Positions 44,066-52,849 of a stretch of 64,000 nt of DNA are shown one piece after another. The stretch lies in assembly GCA_965249005.1 (NCBI GenBank), contig CBDFLD010000022.1:248001-312000 (forward strand), in the 5' to 3' direction. The notes under the pieces were generated by a model. It saw nothing but the letters and a program-made list of their open reading frames with translations. It did not search any database and was not told the DNA's origin. The DNA comes from CBDFLD01 sp965249005. Lineage in GTDB: Bacteria > Acidobacteriota > UBA6911. Numbering within the stretch: position 1 is the first letter of the stretch; each line of letters starts with the position of its first letter. The translations under genes and the position numbers were made by a program.

Positions 44066-45424
44066 ATGTCCGAATCTGTCATCAGGAACTGGACGCCTTC
44101 GGATGCCCAACGCAGTGATCGAAGTGCGGGCGATCGCTCCCGACACCGCCAGAAAGTGCAGCGAGCGATTCGCGAAAACATAGCCGATATTGTCGCCGAG
44201 GAGTCGATCATCGGCCAAAGCCGCGATCGAGTCGTCAAGGTTCCGATTCGAGGGATCAAGGAGTATCGCTTCGTCTTTGGTCCGAATTCTCCCGGAGTCG
44301 CTGAAGGAAACGGTAGCTCCGAACCGGGACAAGAAGTGAGCCGTGACGATTCGGACGGAGGGCCGGGTCGGGCCGGAGACCAGCCGGGCGTCGACTACTA
44401 CGAGACAGACATATCGCTGGAGGAGCTGATCGAGATCATGTTCGAGGACCTCGAGCTGCCATTGCAGGAACGCAAACAGCTCGCCCAGGTCGAGGTTCAG
44501 AGTAAGCGGCGATACGCTGGCTATCGCAAAAAGGACATACGCGCCCGACTTTCGCTGCAGCAAAGTGCCATCCAGCGAGTTCGCCGCCTCCAGAAAACAA
44601 AGCGGTCTATCGGAGAACTGGAACAACAGATCGAACAACTCCACGAGGCAGCCAAGGCGGCTCGGGAGCAAGAGGACCTCGATCGAGGGCAACTTTGTTC
44701 CGCTGAAGCCGCAGTAAAGCAAACGCGGCTCGAGGAACTGCAGGAACTGGTCCGGCTTCGCTCCGATAGAGACACATTGCATCAGCAACAGCAGCGAAAA
44801 CCGAGCGATACGGTTCGCTTTCCGTTTCGACACGAGGACATGCACTTTCACCACCGAAGGGAGACCGTTCGTAAAGAGTCGAACGCCCTCGTCATCTGCA
44901 TCATGGATACCTCCGGTTCCATGGACATGATGAAGAAGTATCTGGCCAGAAGCTTTTTCTTCTTGCTGCACAGCTTCGTTTGCACCAGATACTCGAATGT
45001 CGAGCTCGTGTTCGTTGCACATCACATGGATGCACGCGAAGTGACCGAAGAGGAATTCTTCCACAAGGGAGAGTCGGGAGGCACATTGGTCTCGTCCGGC
45101 TATCTCAGGGCACTCGATATCATCCAAGAGCGTTATCATCCCTCTCTGTGGAACATTTACGCTTTTCACTGCTCCGACGGAGACAACTTCCCGTCGGATA
45201 ACGACACGACCATGGCGGCGGCATCAAGGCTTTGCGAGGTTTGCAATCTGTTCGGCTATGGGGAAATCAAGCCGCTCGGCGCCAGGTCCTACGACGACAG
45301 CTTGCTGGCGTTGTTCTCCGCAGCCATCAAGAGTGAGAATTTCAAATCGATTCTGATCGAAAAGAAGGAAGACGTCTGGCCTGGATTCAAGAGCTTCCTG
45401 CAACCGGAAAAGGTGGCAAAATGA
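44066..45424 (+). CDS. yeaH: YeaH/YhbH (DUF444) family protein
   Basis: A 452-residue DUF444 protein. It has an N-terminal basic helical part, a Gly/Asp-rich linker (about 75-115), and a central Glu/Gln-rich coiled-coil-like region (GELEQQIEQLHEAAKAAREQ). The C-terminal von Willebrand A-like domain has a MIDAS motif, IMDTSGSMDMMKK, and CSDGDNFPSDND. The role is unknown but is tied to PrkA and SpoVR across bacteria. It overlaps spoVR by four bases (ATGA), a sign of translational coupling. The gap to prkA is 189 bp. Confidence 0.95.
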   Translation: MSESVIRNWTPSDAQRSDRSAGDRSRHRQKVQRAIRENIADIVAEESIIGQSRDRVVKVPIRGIKEYRFVFGPNSPGVAEGNGSSEPGQEVSRDDSDGGPGRAGDQPGVDYYETDISLEELIEIMFEDLELPLQERKQLAQVEVQSKRRYAGYRKKDIRARLSLQQSAIQRVRRLQKTKRSIGELEQQIEQLHEAAKAAREQEDLDRGQLCSAEAAVKQTRLEELQELVRLRSDRDTLHQQQQRKPSDTVRFPFRHEDMHFHHRRETVRKESNALVICIMDTSGSMDMMKKYLARSFFFLLHSFVCTRYSNVELVFVAHHMDAREVTEEEFFHKGESGGTLVSSGYLRALDIIQERYHPSLWNIYAFHCSDGDNFPSDNDTTMAAASRLCEVCNLFGYGEIKPLGARSYDDSLLALFSAAIKSENFKSILIEKKEDVWPGFKSFLQPEKVAK

Positions 45425-46941
45425 GCGACTATACTCTTGCCGACCTTGAACACTGGATGGAGATCTGTCATGGGAAAGCGATGGAGTTCGGGCTCGACTG
45501 TTTCGATCAGGAGTTCGAGGTATGCGACCACAACCAGATGCTGGGATACATGGCGTACTCGGGGCTCCCATCTCACTATCCTCATTGGTCCTACGGCAAA
45601 TCCTACGAGCAGCAAAAAACGAAATACGACTACGGGGTGGCCGGCCTCCCCTATGAGATGGTCATCAATACAAATCCGTCTCTCGCCTACTTGATGCGAG
45701 ACAACTCGCTTTTGCTGCAGATCCTTACCCTGGCCCACGTGTACGGGCACAACGACTTCTTCAAGAACAACTTCACCTTCCAGACCACCAGGCCGGAATT
45801 TGCACTCGAACGGTTCAAGGTCCACGCCAATCGGATGCGAAGTTACGTGGAGGATCCCGGCATCGGTATTGAACGGGTCGAGGAAATACTCGACGCTGCC
45901 CATGCCCTGTCGTTCCAGCGCAACCGCAATCTGGCGACACAGAAACGAGACTCGGATCAGCAGAAGGAGAAGATGCGGCAGGACTGGCTCTCCGCGGAAG
46001 ATCAAGGTGAGGAACTGGATGATGGGAGCTCAAACGAACAGAGCTACCGAGATGCGCTGAGGAAGACCCCGCTGGAACCGGACGAGGACCTGCTTCTCTT
46101 CATCCGCGATCACAATCCTCATCTCGAGGATTGGCAGAAAGACGTACTGAACATTGTGGATGAGGAAGCCTGCTATTTCATTCCCCAGATACAGACCAAG
46201 ATCATGAATGAGGGGTGGGCCAGCTACTGGCACAAGAAGATCGTGGAGTCGATCGATCTTTCCGGCGAGTTACGGATGGAGTTCATCATCCGTCACGCTC
46301 AGGTTCTACGCCCGCATCCGGGTGGTCTCAACCCCTACCACATGGGATTCAAGCTCTGGGATTCCCTCCGGATCTGGTATGACGGATCCATCGATCGAAG
46401 CTCACTCCGAGAGGATGAGTTCTCCCTCTTCGACGATATGCAGAAGGATTATGACGAGAGGGACACCATCCCGCCCGGTACAGGCACAAAAAGCGGCCAC
46501 GAAATGCTCTTTCAAGTACGACATGCGGATCGCGACAGCTCGTTCCTGCGCCAGTTTCTGACCTCCGTCCTGATGAAGGAGCTGGATCTGTTTCAGCACG
46601 AAGCGGATGAAAAGGACACAAATACCCGGGTCATTACCAAGGTATCGGATTCAGAAAACTGGCGTGGAATCAAGGACGTGCTGGTTGGGTCGGTCGGGAC
46701 GGGAGGGTTGCCGGTCATCAAGGTCGAGGACGCCAATCACTCCAACAAAAGGATTCTACTTCTAAAGCACGCACACGACGGGAGAGATCTCGAATTGAAC
46801 TACGCCCAGAAAACACTCCAGTACGTGAAGACTCTCTGGGGCAACCCGGTGGCCCTGGAAACATCAATCAACGGCAAGGCCATGAGTTTCCTGGTCGATT
46901 CGGATGGAAAGATCCAAATCAAAGGCGCAACGAGGAGGTAG
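45421..46941 (+). CDS. spoVR: SpoVR family protein
   Basis: A 506-residue SpoVR/YcgB protein, normal in length. It has the N-terminal family start (YTLADLEHWMEICHGKAMEF), the conserved Asn/His region VYGHNDFFKNN and the signature NEGWASYWHKKI. In Bacillus, SpoVR affects spore cortex formation; in non-sporulating bacteria it goes with PrkA and YeaH in starvation responses. No sporulation gene set is seen here, so the stress role is likely. Its TAG stop is also the first triplet of a word repeat, and the 3' end overlaps the convergent exported-protein frame by 23 bp. Confidence 0.95.
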   Translation: MSDYTLADLEHWMEICHGKAMEFGLDCFDQEFEVCDHNQMLGYMAYSGLPSHYPHWSYGKSYEQQKTKYDYGVAGLPYEMVINTNPSLAYLMRDNSLLLQILTLAHVYGHNDFFKNNFTFQTTRPEFALERFKVHANRMRSYVEDPGIGIERVEEILDAAHALSFQRNRNLATQKRDSDQQKEKMRQDWLSAEDQGEELDDGSSNEQSYRDALRKTPLEPDEDLLLFIRDHNPHLEDWQKDVLNIVDEEACYFIPQIQTKIMNEGWASYWHKKIVESIDLSGELRMEFIIRHAQVLRPHPGGLNPYHMGFKLWDSLRIWYDGSIDRSSLREDEFSLFDDMQKDYDERDTIPPGTGTKSGHEMLFQVRHADRDSSFLRQFLTSVLMKELDLFQHEADEKDTNTRVITKVSDSENWRGIKDVLVGSVGTGGLPVIKVEDANHSNKRILLLKHAHDGRDLELNYAQKTLQYVKTLWGNPVALETSINGKAMSFLVDSDGKIQIKGATRR

Positions 46942-48049
46942 CTGACAGCTCGCTGGGACCGCCAAGGCAGTTAGGCGGTAGGCGGGTGGAGGTTAGCGGT
47001 AAGCGCCTTATTGCTGCGGTACTACTAGGAGCCACGCCTTCGATCGCGGGAGTTGCGCTGAAGATCGGTTGCGCAATGCCATTCTGTACCAGGGCGGCAA
47101 CAATAAACGGGGTGCCGTCCAGGGACACTAACGCCACGGCTCCTCTGAACGTCAAAAGGCTCGCACGGATTTGGTGAAAAAAGATGGCTCTCTGCTGTCC
47201 GGCGCCCAGTACGAACTCTGAGGGCATAAAGTTTTCCACTAACATACCGTCTTCTTGCAAGATCGACATTTGCAGCGCTATGTCTTGCGTAGGATTCGTT
47301 GAAGCCGGCCCGGGAACTGCAACGGCAACCCCGACAAACCGTTCTTCCGCCTCGCTATTATCGATAGGTATCGTGACTGATGTAACAGGTTGCGAAAAAA
47401 GGATTCCGACGCTCGTCGTCAGAACGCCGTTGGCTCGGAAATCGAAGCTGGCGACTCCGTTTGCCATCCCGCCCTCAGTAATCATTGTAAGCCAGCCGAC
47501 GGACGCACCATCTTCCGGGTTGACCGGACCGATTCCGACGAACTGAGTTCCGCCGGGGTTTAGCGTAAAGGAAAAGGAAGATCCGACGGCCTCAAGTCGA
47601 CCGTCGGGTTCGGAAACCGTTCCACTTCCCGTGAAATTCGCCTGCGCAGGGTCACCGTCCGATTGCGTGACGACTAGCTCTCCCGATGTGGGGTCACTCC
47701 CGATGTTGGTCACGATTATGTTTGTTGTAAAACCACCGCCCCATACGACTTGGGAGGCGTTCCCTGACGTCTCCTCAAGCCCGAGAGGGCCAGGGTCGGT
47801 GATGGCGATTCGAGTGGGGACATGGCCACGGGTTGGCTGTTGAGGCACGCCTTCCTCCGAGACCATGGCGGGGACCGGCTGCGGACTCAATGCCACGGGC
47901 GGGAAGCCTCCAAGCTGGACCTGGCCGAAAGCACTCCCGGCAAGCAACACGGCAAAGGCCACTCCCGGGGCAACAATTGGCCCCCTCTTCGGTGCTCGCA
48001 AATTCCCTAACGCAACCAGATTTCCGTCGGATCGGTCGGATTCAAACAT
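46919..48049 (-). CDS. hypothetical exported beta-rich protein
   Basis: A 376-residue protein with an N-terminal export signal (VAPGVAFAVLLAGSAFGQ). The mature part has TTNIIVTNIGSDPTSGELVV and similar Thr/Val/Gly-rich segments ending in a repetitive beta pattern, like the extracellular hypothetical proteins common in Acidobacteriota. The last 30 codons (about SSTAAIRRLPLTSTRLPPNC onward) are translated from the word-repeat array and from the antisense end of spoVR, so the native stop was probably lost. The preferred start is ATG 48049; a GTG twelve bases upstream is possible. Function unknown. Confidence 0.7.
   Translation of the reverse strand: MFESDRSDGNLVALGNLRAPKRGPIVAPGVAFAVLLAGSAFGQVQLGGFPPVALSPQPVPAMVSEEGVPQQPTRGHVPTRIAITDPGPLGLEETSGNASQVVWGGGFTTNIIVTNIGSDPTSGELVVTQSDGDPAQANFTGSGTVSEPDGRLEAVGSSFSFTLNPGGTQFVGIGPVNPEDGASVGWLTMITEGGMANGVASFDFRANGVLTTSVGILFSQPVTSVTIPIDNSEAEERFVGVAVAVPGPASTNPTQDIALQMSILQEDGMLVENFMPSEFVLGAGQQRAIFFHQIRASLLTFRGAVALVSLDGTPFIVAALVQNGIAQPIFSATPAIEGVAPSSTAAIRRLPLTSTRLPPNCLGGPSELSATSSLRL
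46939..47009 (+). repeat. word-repeat array starting in the spoVR stop codon
   Basis: TAGCTGACAGCTCGCTGGGA follows directly from the stop, then GGCAGTTAGGCGGTAGGCGG and GTTAGCGGTAAGCGC. Both word types (AGCTGACAGC and TAGCGGTAAGCGC) occur in one array. Confidence 0.6.
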
Positions 48050-48124
48050 GGAGGCCCCCACTCATTATTCGGAATCTCCGATGGATAGTACCGCCAACCC
48101 ATACCCTAGTCAATGGCACATCTT

Positions 48125-48487
48125 CTACTGTTTGAATACCAGAACGCCTTTCTTTCCTCTGAAACGAATCTCGGTGATCACTTCGCGGCCACGCCCGTCC
48201 CGCTTGGTCATGACGCCGTCGTATCGCGCCTTGCTGTCTCTTTCGACAAACTCTCCCTCGGCGCTCGCGACTACCTTGCCTTTGCGCATGAACTCCACTT
48301 TCGCTTCGGGGCTGTTTTTGACCCAGCGAACCTTGTAGTCTCCAGATTCGATCTGCTGCCCGTTCAAAAAAGCGGAGTGCCTCAAAGAAACGGAGACGGA
48401 TCCCTTGGTTTCGGCGAGGGCCGTGACTCCCAGAAGGAACATCGTCAGTGCCATGGAGGCCACGCTTCGTGCTTGCATCTTGCTCAT
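48125..48487 (-). CDS. small secreted hypothetical protein
   Basis: A 120-residue protein with a signal peptide (SVASMALTMFLLGVTALAET) and a basic beta-rich mature domain (SVSVSLRHSAFLNGQQIESG, DYKVRWVKNSPEAKVEFMRK, EIRFRGKKGVLVF). The pattern, a short exported protein beginning with a 'lnGq.i..GdYkv.w' motif, is frequent in Acidobacteriota, with unknown function. The site AAGGAGC precedes ATG 48487. It reads in the same direction as the exported protein downstream, 75 bp away. Confidence 0.75.
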   Translation of the reverse strand: MSKMQARSVASMALTMFLLGVTALAETKGSVSVSLRHSAFLNGQQIESGDYKVRWVKNSPEAKVEFMRKGKVVASAEGEFVERDSKARYDGVMTKRDGRGREVITEIRFRGKKGVLVFKQ

Positions 48488-48625
48488 AATCTTGCTCCTT
48501 GCTCGTGATTTCCAATTCCGGATTGAAGGTTGGCGGTCGGCCCTTCTTGATTCTGTGCAACCAAAACAGTACTACGGTAATGTTTCGAGCGGGGTTCCAA
48601 TGAAAATAGCTATCAGCTGTCAGCC

Positions 48626-48743
48626 CTGACTGGCGCAACGCGCCAGTCGCTTGGGAACGTAACTGCGCAGCGCACCGGAAAAACCGTGGTTTTTGACGAT
48701 TTGCTAAGTTACACGCATAGCAGCAGATCCGCGAGCAGTTACT
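48626..48743 (-). repeat. structured interspersed repeat, copy B (inverted relative to copy A)
   Basis: The 118-bp counterpart of 31993-32111 in opposite orientation. It has the same hairpin arms GACTGGCGC/GCGCCAGTC and AAAAACC/GGTTTTT. The rest of the 48488-48839 spacer holds word repeats (GCTATCAGCTGTCAGCCCTG near 48609) and no gene. Confidence 0.75.
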
Positions 48744-48789
48744 TAAGAGCCGTCACCCCTTAGCCATCTACGCTACCGTTCGCGTCCCG

Positions 48790-48838
48790 CGGTTAGCGGA
48801 TAGCGCTTAGCGAACGACGGTAAGCGGTTAGCGCAAAC
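48790..48838 (+). repeat. TAGCGGATAGCGCT-type word-repeat array
   Basis: GGTTAGCGGATAGCGCTTAG, then CGAACGACGGTAAGCGG and TTAGCGC, directly before the ATG at 48840. It is the longest array of this word type in the window. Confidence 0.6.
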
Positions 48839-48839
48839 C

Positions 48840-50405
48840 ATGACACAGCGCAACACTCTACCCTGGGTGATCCCCACCTTCCTGTTGGTCGCTGCCCACG
48901 TTCTCCTGGCCAGGGAGTCACCGCACTTCGGCTCGGATGTAGCTTTGGCTTCGAGACCGATCGTGTGGATGACGTGCCTTTGGCTCGCCGCTGGCGGCTG
49001 TTACCTTGCCGCCGTCCATCAGCTTTGTGGCAGCGGGCGCAGCCAGCAACCCCTCACTCCCGAAAGGTTCGGCGACTCTCGGCCCCGAATAGATCTCGTA
49101 CTGATCGCTCTGGTTGGAATCTCGCTTCGAATCCTACTGCTCCCATCCACACCCATTCAAGAAGACGACTACTATCGATATCTGTGGGATGGCGGGGTAT
49201 CGGCGCACGGTCTGAATCCCTTTCGCCTGGCGCCGGAGGAGGTTCTTCGGGAGAGCAGCGAAGAGGGACCTATTGGAAGAAACGGGAAAAAAGACGAGCC
49301 CTATCGCAAGCTCGCTCGCCGCTCCAACGGGATTGTTTCCAAGGTCAATCACGCTCACCTGCGCACCATCTATCCTCCCTTGGCCTAGGTTGCCTTTGCC
49401 CTAGCTCACTGGATAGAGCCCTGGTCATTGATCGCCTGGCGTATGGTAATCCTGGGCTTTGACCTGGTCACGTTCGTGCTCCTGACGCTTATCTTGAAGA
49501 CGCTCCGTCTCTCACCACTATGGCTAACGATTTACTGGTGGAATCCTCTCATAACCAAGGAGGGCTACAACTCGGCCCATATGGATGGTCTGGCCGTGCC
49601 CTTCGTTTTGGGCGCCATACTGTTGTCTTTGCGGGGACGTTCCCTTTGGGCCGTGGCGACTCTCGGGTTGGCGACGGGAGTCAAGATCTGGCCGGTCGTG
49701 CTCCTGCCGGTCTTGTTGCAACCACTGTGGAGCAGGCGGGACGGCAGGAAAACGGTTCTCGCGACCCTCGGCGTCTTTTCAGTGATCGTGGCGTTGATGT
49801 TTTATCCCGTTTATCAGAGCGGATTTGACTCCTCATCGGGGTTTACCGCATACGCGCGAAGCTGGGAGATGAACGACGCTCTATTCATGGCGTTGCTGTG
49901 GGGTATCGAAGCGTTCCGGGACATCCTCAATGCGCTGACCGGAGAGGGTCTGGGCATTGCGATCATGACCGATAGCCAGACCTGGGCCCGTGGGACGGCC
50001 GGGTTGGTTCTCTGCCTCTGGAGCTACTGGGTGCTTTCGAAGCGACCGCGGCCAGTCACGGAAAGCGCTCTTCTAATCCTCTCGGCGCTATTTTTTCTGA
50101 GTCCTGCGCAATTCCCCTGGTACTACTGGTGGGTCTTGCCCTTCCTCGCCATGCATCCCCGACCGCCTCTATTGCTACTGAGCGTGCTGCTGTCTCTGTA
50201 CTACCTGCGGTTTCATTTCAAGGCTCTGGGTCAAGTCGAACTTTTCGACAGCGGCGTCGTATGGTTGGAATACCTGCCGGTCTGGGCCTGGTTGATCCAC
50301 GACTGGTGTAGAGACGCTAGCCGGCAGCGTTCCGCTTTCGGCTATCCGCGTCTGGCCAGCGCCGTCCGCTGGTTGTTTGGCAAAAGTGGCAGAAAAAAAT
50401 GGTAA
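48840..50405 (+). pseudogene. GT87/DUF2029-like polyprenyl mannosyltransferase with one in-frame amber codon
   Basis: One reading frame covers the whole region except for a TAG at 49386-49388. Before it come transmembrane helices and the catalytic-type loop EDDYYRYLWDGGVSAHGLNP, as in GT-C mannosyltransferases. After it come VAFALAHWIEP, WWNPLITKEGYNSAHMDGLA, ATGVKIWPVVLLPVLLQP and FPWYYWWVLPFLAMH. Without the stop the protein would have 521 residues and about ten membrane spans. A CAG to TAG change explains the stop. It could be a recent nonsense mutation, an assembly error or amber readthrough. A glycan role on the outer membrane face is inferred from the family. Confidence 0.8.
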
Positions 50406-50425
50406 CAAAGGAACGAAGCTCCGCG

Positions 50426-50842
50426 CTAGCTATCCTCTGGGTCGTCGATTTTCAGGTCATGGCAAGCCCATTGCGCGCGATTCAGGTCCGATTCGGCCAC
50501 CAATATTTCAACCGGTCCCGGAAGTCCGGTAAAGGGAATCGTCAACGCGTCCCGCTCTCGGGTTGCGTAGGGGATACCGGTTTCATCCAGGCGCTGTTTC
50601 AGGATGGCGACCTGGACGCGATCCACGACCCGGCATAGCAAGACGAGGGGCTGCCGGTCACGCTGTTTCTGATCTTCCCTTTCTCGAGCTCCTTGCTGCA
50701 GCTGCCCCTCAATGGTGGAACGAGCCACGAGATCTTCCTCGCAGTAGGGGCAACGGGTTACGCGGGGACCGTACCCTGCCTCGCAGGAAGGACAAAAAGA
50801 GACGGCGTCCGGATCGGAAAGATCAAAACCCGGCGGTGTCAT
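50426..50842 (-). CDS. DUF2007-like protein with zinc ribbon
   Basis: A 138-residue protein. The first 45 residues hold two CxxC pairs (FCPSC and RCPYC) forming a zinc ribbon. After a charged linker (QGAREREDQKQRDRQ) the C-terminal domain (LVLLCRVVDRVQVAILKQRL, ILVAESDLNRAQWACHDL) resembles the DUF2007 putative signal-transducing fold. Function unknown. It converges on the mannosyltransferase-like gene, with 20 bp between the ends. Confidence 0.7.
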   Translation of the reverse strand: MTPPGFDLSDPDAVSFCPSCEAGYGPRVTRCPYCEEDLVARSTIEGQLQQGAREREDQKQRDRQPLVLLCRVVDRVQVAILKQRLDETGIPYATRERDALTIPFTGLPGPVEILVAESDLNRAQWACHDLKIDDPEDS

Positions 50843-50927
50843 GCAAGACTCCCTAGCAATCGGAAACCGTCTGGTTCCCCTATTCTCAAATACGTTTTCC
50901 GTATCATTGCAAGCATCATCCGACCAG

Positions 50928-50958
50928 AAAGCTGACAGCTGATAGCTGATAGCTGTCC
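50928..50958 (-). repeat. AGCTGATAGC-type word repeat after the TraB-family gene
   Basis: On the minus strand, GGGACAGCTATCAGCTATCA followed by GCTGTCAGC comes directly after the TAG stop: four near-perfect TCAGCTA words. Confidence 0.6.
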
Positions 50959-52164
50959 CTACACCAATCTAGCAGCAATCCAGCCCGTGGAAATAAACGT
51001 TCCCAGCGAGCTACCCAAATTGGAAAGCGCCACCACGAGGAGAATTCGACTGACGGAATTTTGCCAGAAACCGCGCACGCTGGTGATCGCCTCAGGGAGG
51101 TTCTCCAGATCTTCGACCGTCGGCTTTTTGATGAACGCCTGAACCAAACCCGCAACCCAACCGGCTGCGATCATCGGGTTGAGACTCGTCAGAGGCGCCG
51201 CAAAAAAGGCGGACGTGACCGTGATGGGATGACCCAGTGCCAGCGCGGCCCCGAGCGCCGAAAGTACGCCATTGACAAGAACCCAGATATAGATCGAGCC
51301 GATCGAGTGCTCGACCCCCGCCGTATAGAATCCATAGACCAGCAGTGAGACGATGAGCGCTGGGATGCCCCATTTCATCAGCTGCGGCCACAGGGAAGGC
51401 TTGGGAATGGCCAAATACGGCTCCAGTGAAGTCTCTTTTTGTATCTCCTCGAGGATTCCCGGAACGTGCCCGGCTCCGACGACGGCGACGATTTTTTTTC
51501 CCTCTGTGTCCCTGATCTTCTGGGCTAGGAAGACATCCCTCTCGTCTATCAAGGTATCCTTCACCAGTGGAAACTCGCGAGCGAGCATGTCGAGCATGTC
51601 GGTGAGTTTCTCCCCCTGCTTGATCTCCTCGATCATCTTTGGATCAACCCGGTCCACCACGAACAGGCTGGCGACGAGCTGAAAAACCATCTTGAGCTTG
51701 TTTCCGAGGCCGAGCCGCCCCCAGGTTCGCTTGAGTGTGACTTGAACCTCACGGTCGACCAGGGAGAGTCGGAGATCGTGTTTCTTGGCTTGCTCGATGG
51801 CTTCGACCATCTCCGCCCCGGGCATCACGCCGAGCTCCTTGCCTATTCTTCTTTGAAACGACGTCATGATCAGAGAGGTCAGCAAGAGCATCGCTTTGCC
51901 GTCGCGGATAATCCGCACCACGTTCGTTTTCCGCCATTGCTCGCGGTTCGTGATGTTGGCATAGCGTGACTGGCAAAGTTCTACACAGACGGTATCTGGC
52001 CGCACTTGCTCGATCGTCTTTCTGACGTCCTCAACGCTCTGTCGTGATACGTGCGCCGTCCCGACAAGGTAGACTGTTTTGCCCGCTACCTCGATGAGGG
52101 TGGTACTGGCCGGCAAACCATCACTACCCGGCGTTTTCGCCAAGTTTTCTGTCGCATCTTCCAT
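50959..52164 (-). CDS. TraB/GumN-family membrane protein
   Basis: A 401-residue protein of the TraB/PrgY group. The soluble part (1-270) has the three family motifs: LVGTAHVS near the N-terminus, TVCVELCQSRY, and VVGAGHVPGI. The C-terminal 130 residues hold four or so membrane spans (GIPALIVSLLVYGFYTAG; LVNGVLSALGAALALGHPI). In Enterococcus TraB/PrgY lowers peptide pheromone activity and is thought to act as a metal-dependent peptidase; in most bacteria the role is open. It is divergent from yjbQ. Confidence 0.9.
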   Translation of the reverse strand: MEDATENLAKTPGSDGLPASTTLIEVAGKTVYLVGTAHVSRQSVEDVRKTIEQVRPDTVCVELCQSRYANITNREQWRKTNVVRIIRDGKAMLLLTSLIMTSFQRRIGKELGVMPGAEMVEAIEQAKKHDLRLSLVDREVQVTLKRTWGRLGLGNKLKMVFQLVASLFVVDRVDPKMIEEIKQGEKLTDMLDMLAREFPLVKDTLIDERDVFLAQKIRDTEGKKIVAVVGAGHVPGILEEIQKETSLEPYLAIPKPSLWPQLMKWGIPALIVSLLVYGFYTAGVEHSIGSIYIWVLVNGVLSALGAALALGHPITVTSAFFAAPLTSLNPMIAAGWVAGLVQAFIKKPTVEDLENLPEAITSVRGFWQNSVSRILLVVALSNLGSSLGTFISTGWIAARLV

Positions 52165-52294
52165 GGATGTCCTCGTTGATCATGAACCATATCTGATAGG
52201 ATAGTGAATGCGGGTGTCGCGAGCAAATGCCTATTGTCCAGGCGGGGCGCTCGGCTTCTTCCTCCGTTGACAGCAGCACAACCCTAGGAAACCA

Positions 52295-52333
52295 GCACAT
52301 GGCCGTCCGAGGTGGCCGAGCATGGCCATGTGC
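52295..52333 (+). promoter_or_regulatory. inverted repeat in the yjbQ leader
   Basis: A perfect 10-bp inverted repeat GCACATGGCC / GGCCATGTGC spaced by 19 bases, 80 bp before the yjbQ start, in a GC-rich leader with further partial pairing (GGCTCGGCCG). It could be an operator or an mRNA hairpin. It does not match the TPP riboswitch pattern. Confidence 0.4.
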
Positions 52334-52414
52334 ATCGACGGCTCGGCCGTACCAGCCAGAGGGCTCGCGATTCCGAACTGTCTTCCTCACTATGGAGATA
52401 TGGAGATGGAGAAA

Positions 52415-52834
52415 ATGAGAATCATCACGGACAAGATTTCTGTTTCTACGCGTGGCGATACGGACATCATCGATCTCACTCGCGATGTCTCCACGATCCT
52501 TGAGAGACACGAACTGACGGAGGGACAGGCCCTGATCTTCGTGTCCGGCTCCACGGCAGGTATCACAACGGTCGAATACGAACCGGGGCTGCTCAAAGAC
52601 CTGCCAGCTCTGTTCGAAAAACTCGCTCCCCAGGGCGCGCACTACTTCCATGAGGACACCTGGCACGACGGAAACGGACACTCTCACGTTCGGGCTTCCT
52701 TGCTCGGGTGTTCTCTGGTTGCTCCCTTCCACGAGGGGCAACTCATGATCGGCACCTGGCAGCAGATCATCCTGATCGATTTCGACAATCGTCCACGAAA
52801 ACGGGAGATCATCGTACAGCTGACGGGAGCCTGA
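52415..52834 (+). CDS. yjbQ: YjbQ/UPF0047 family protein (secondary thiamine-phosphate synthase type)
   Basis: A 139-residue protein, the usual length. It shows FVSGSTAGITTVEYEPGLL, the His-rich HEDTWHDGNGHSHVRASLLG and APFHEGQLMIGTWQQIILID, all family hallmarks. Members show weak thiamine-phosphate synthase activity in E. coli, but the main function is unsettled. Two starts nine bases apart (52406, 52415) both have a GGAG; MRIITDKISV matches the family start better. It stands alone, divergent from the TraB-family gene. Confidence 0.9.
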   Translation: MRIITDKISVSTRGDTDIIDLTRDVSTILERHELTEGQALIFVSGSTAGITTVEYEPGLLKDLPALFEKLAPQGAHYFHEDTWHDGNGHSHVRASLLGCSLVAPFHEGQLMIGTWQQIILIDFDNRPRKREIIVQLTGA

Positions 52835-52849
52835 AAAAAGCTAGATTCG

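Noticed and set aside
44021..45169. 382-codon minus-strand frame
   Set aside because: Lies antisense to yeaH, which has full family motifs.
52165..52414. TPP riboswitch before yjbQ
   Set aside because: The conserved CUGAGA and downstream ACCUGAUCUGG-type elements are absent; only a simple dyad is present.
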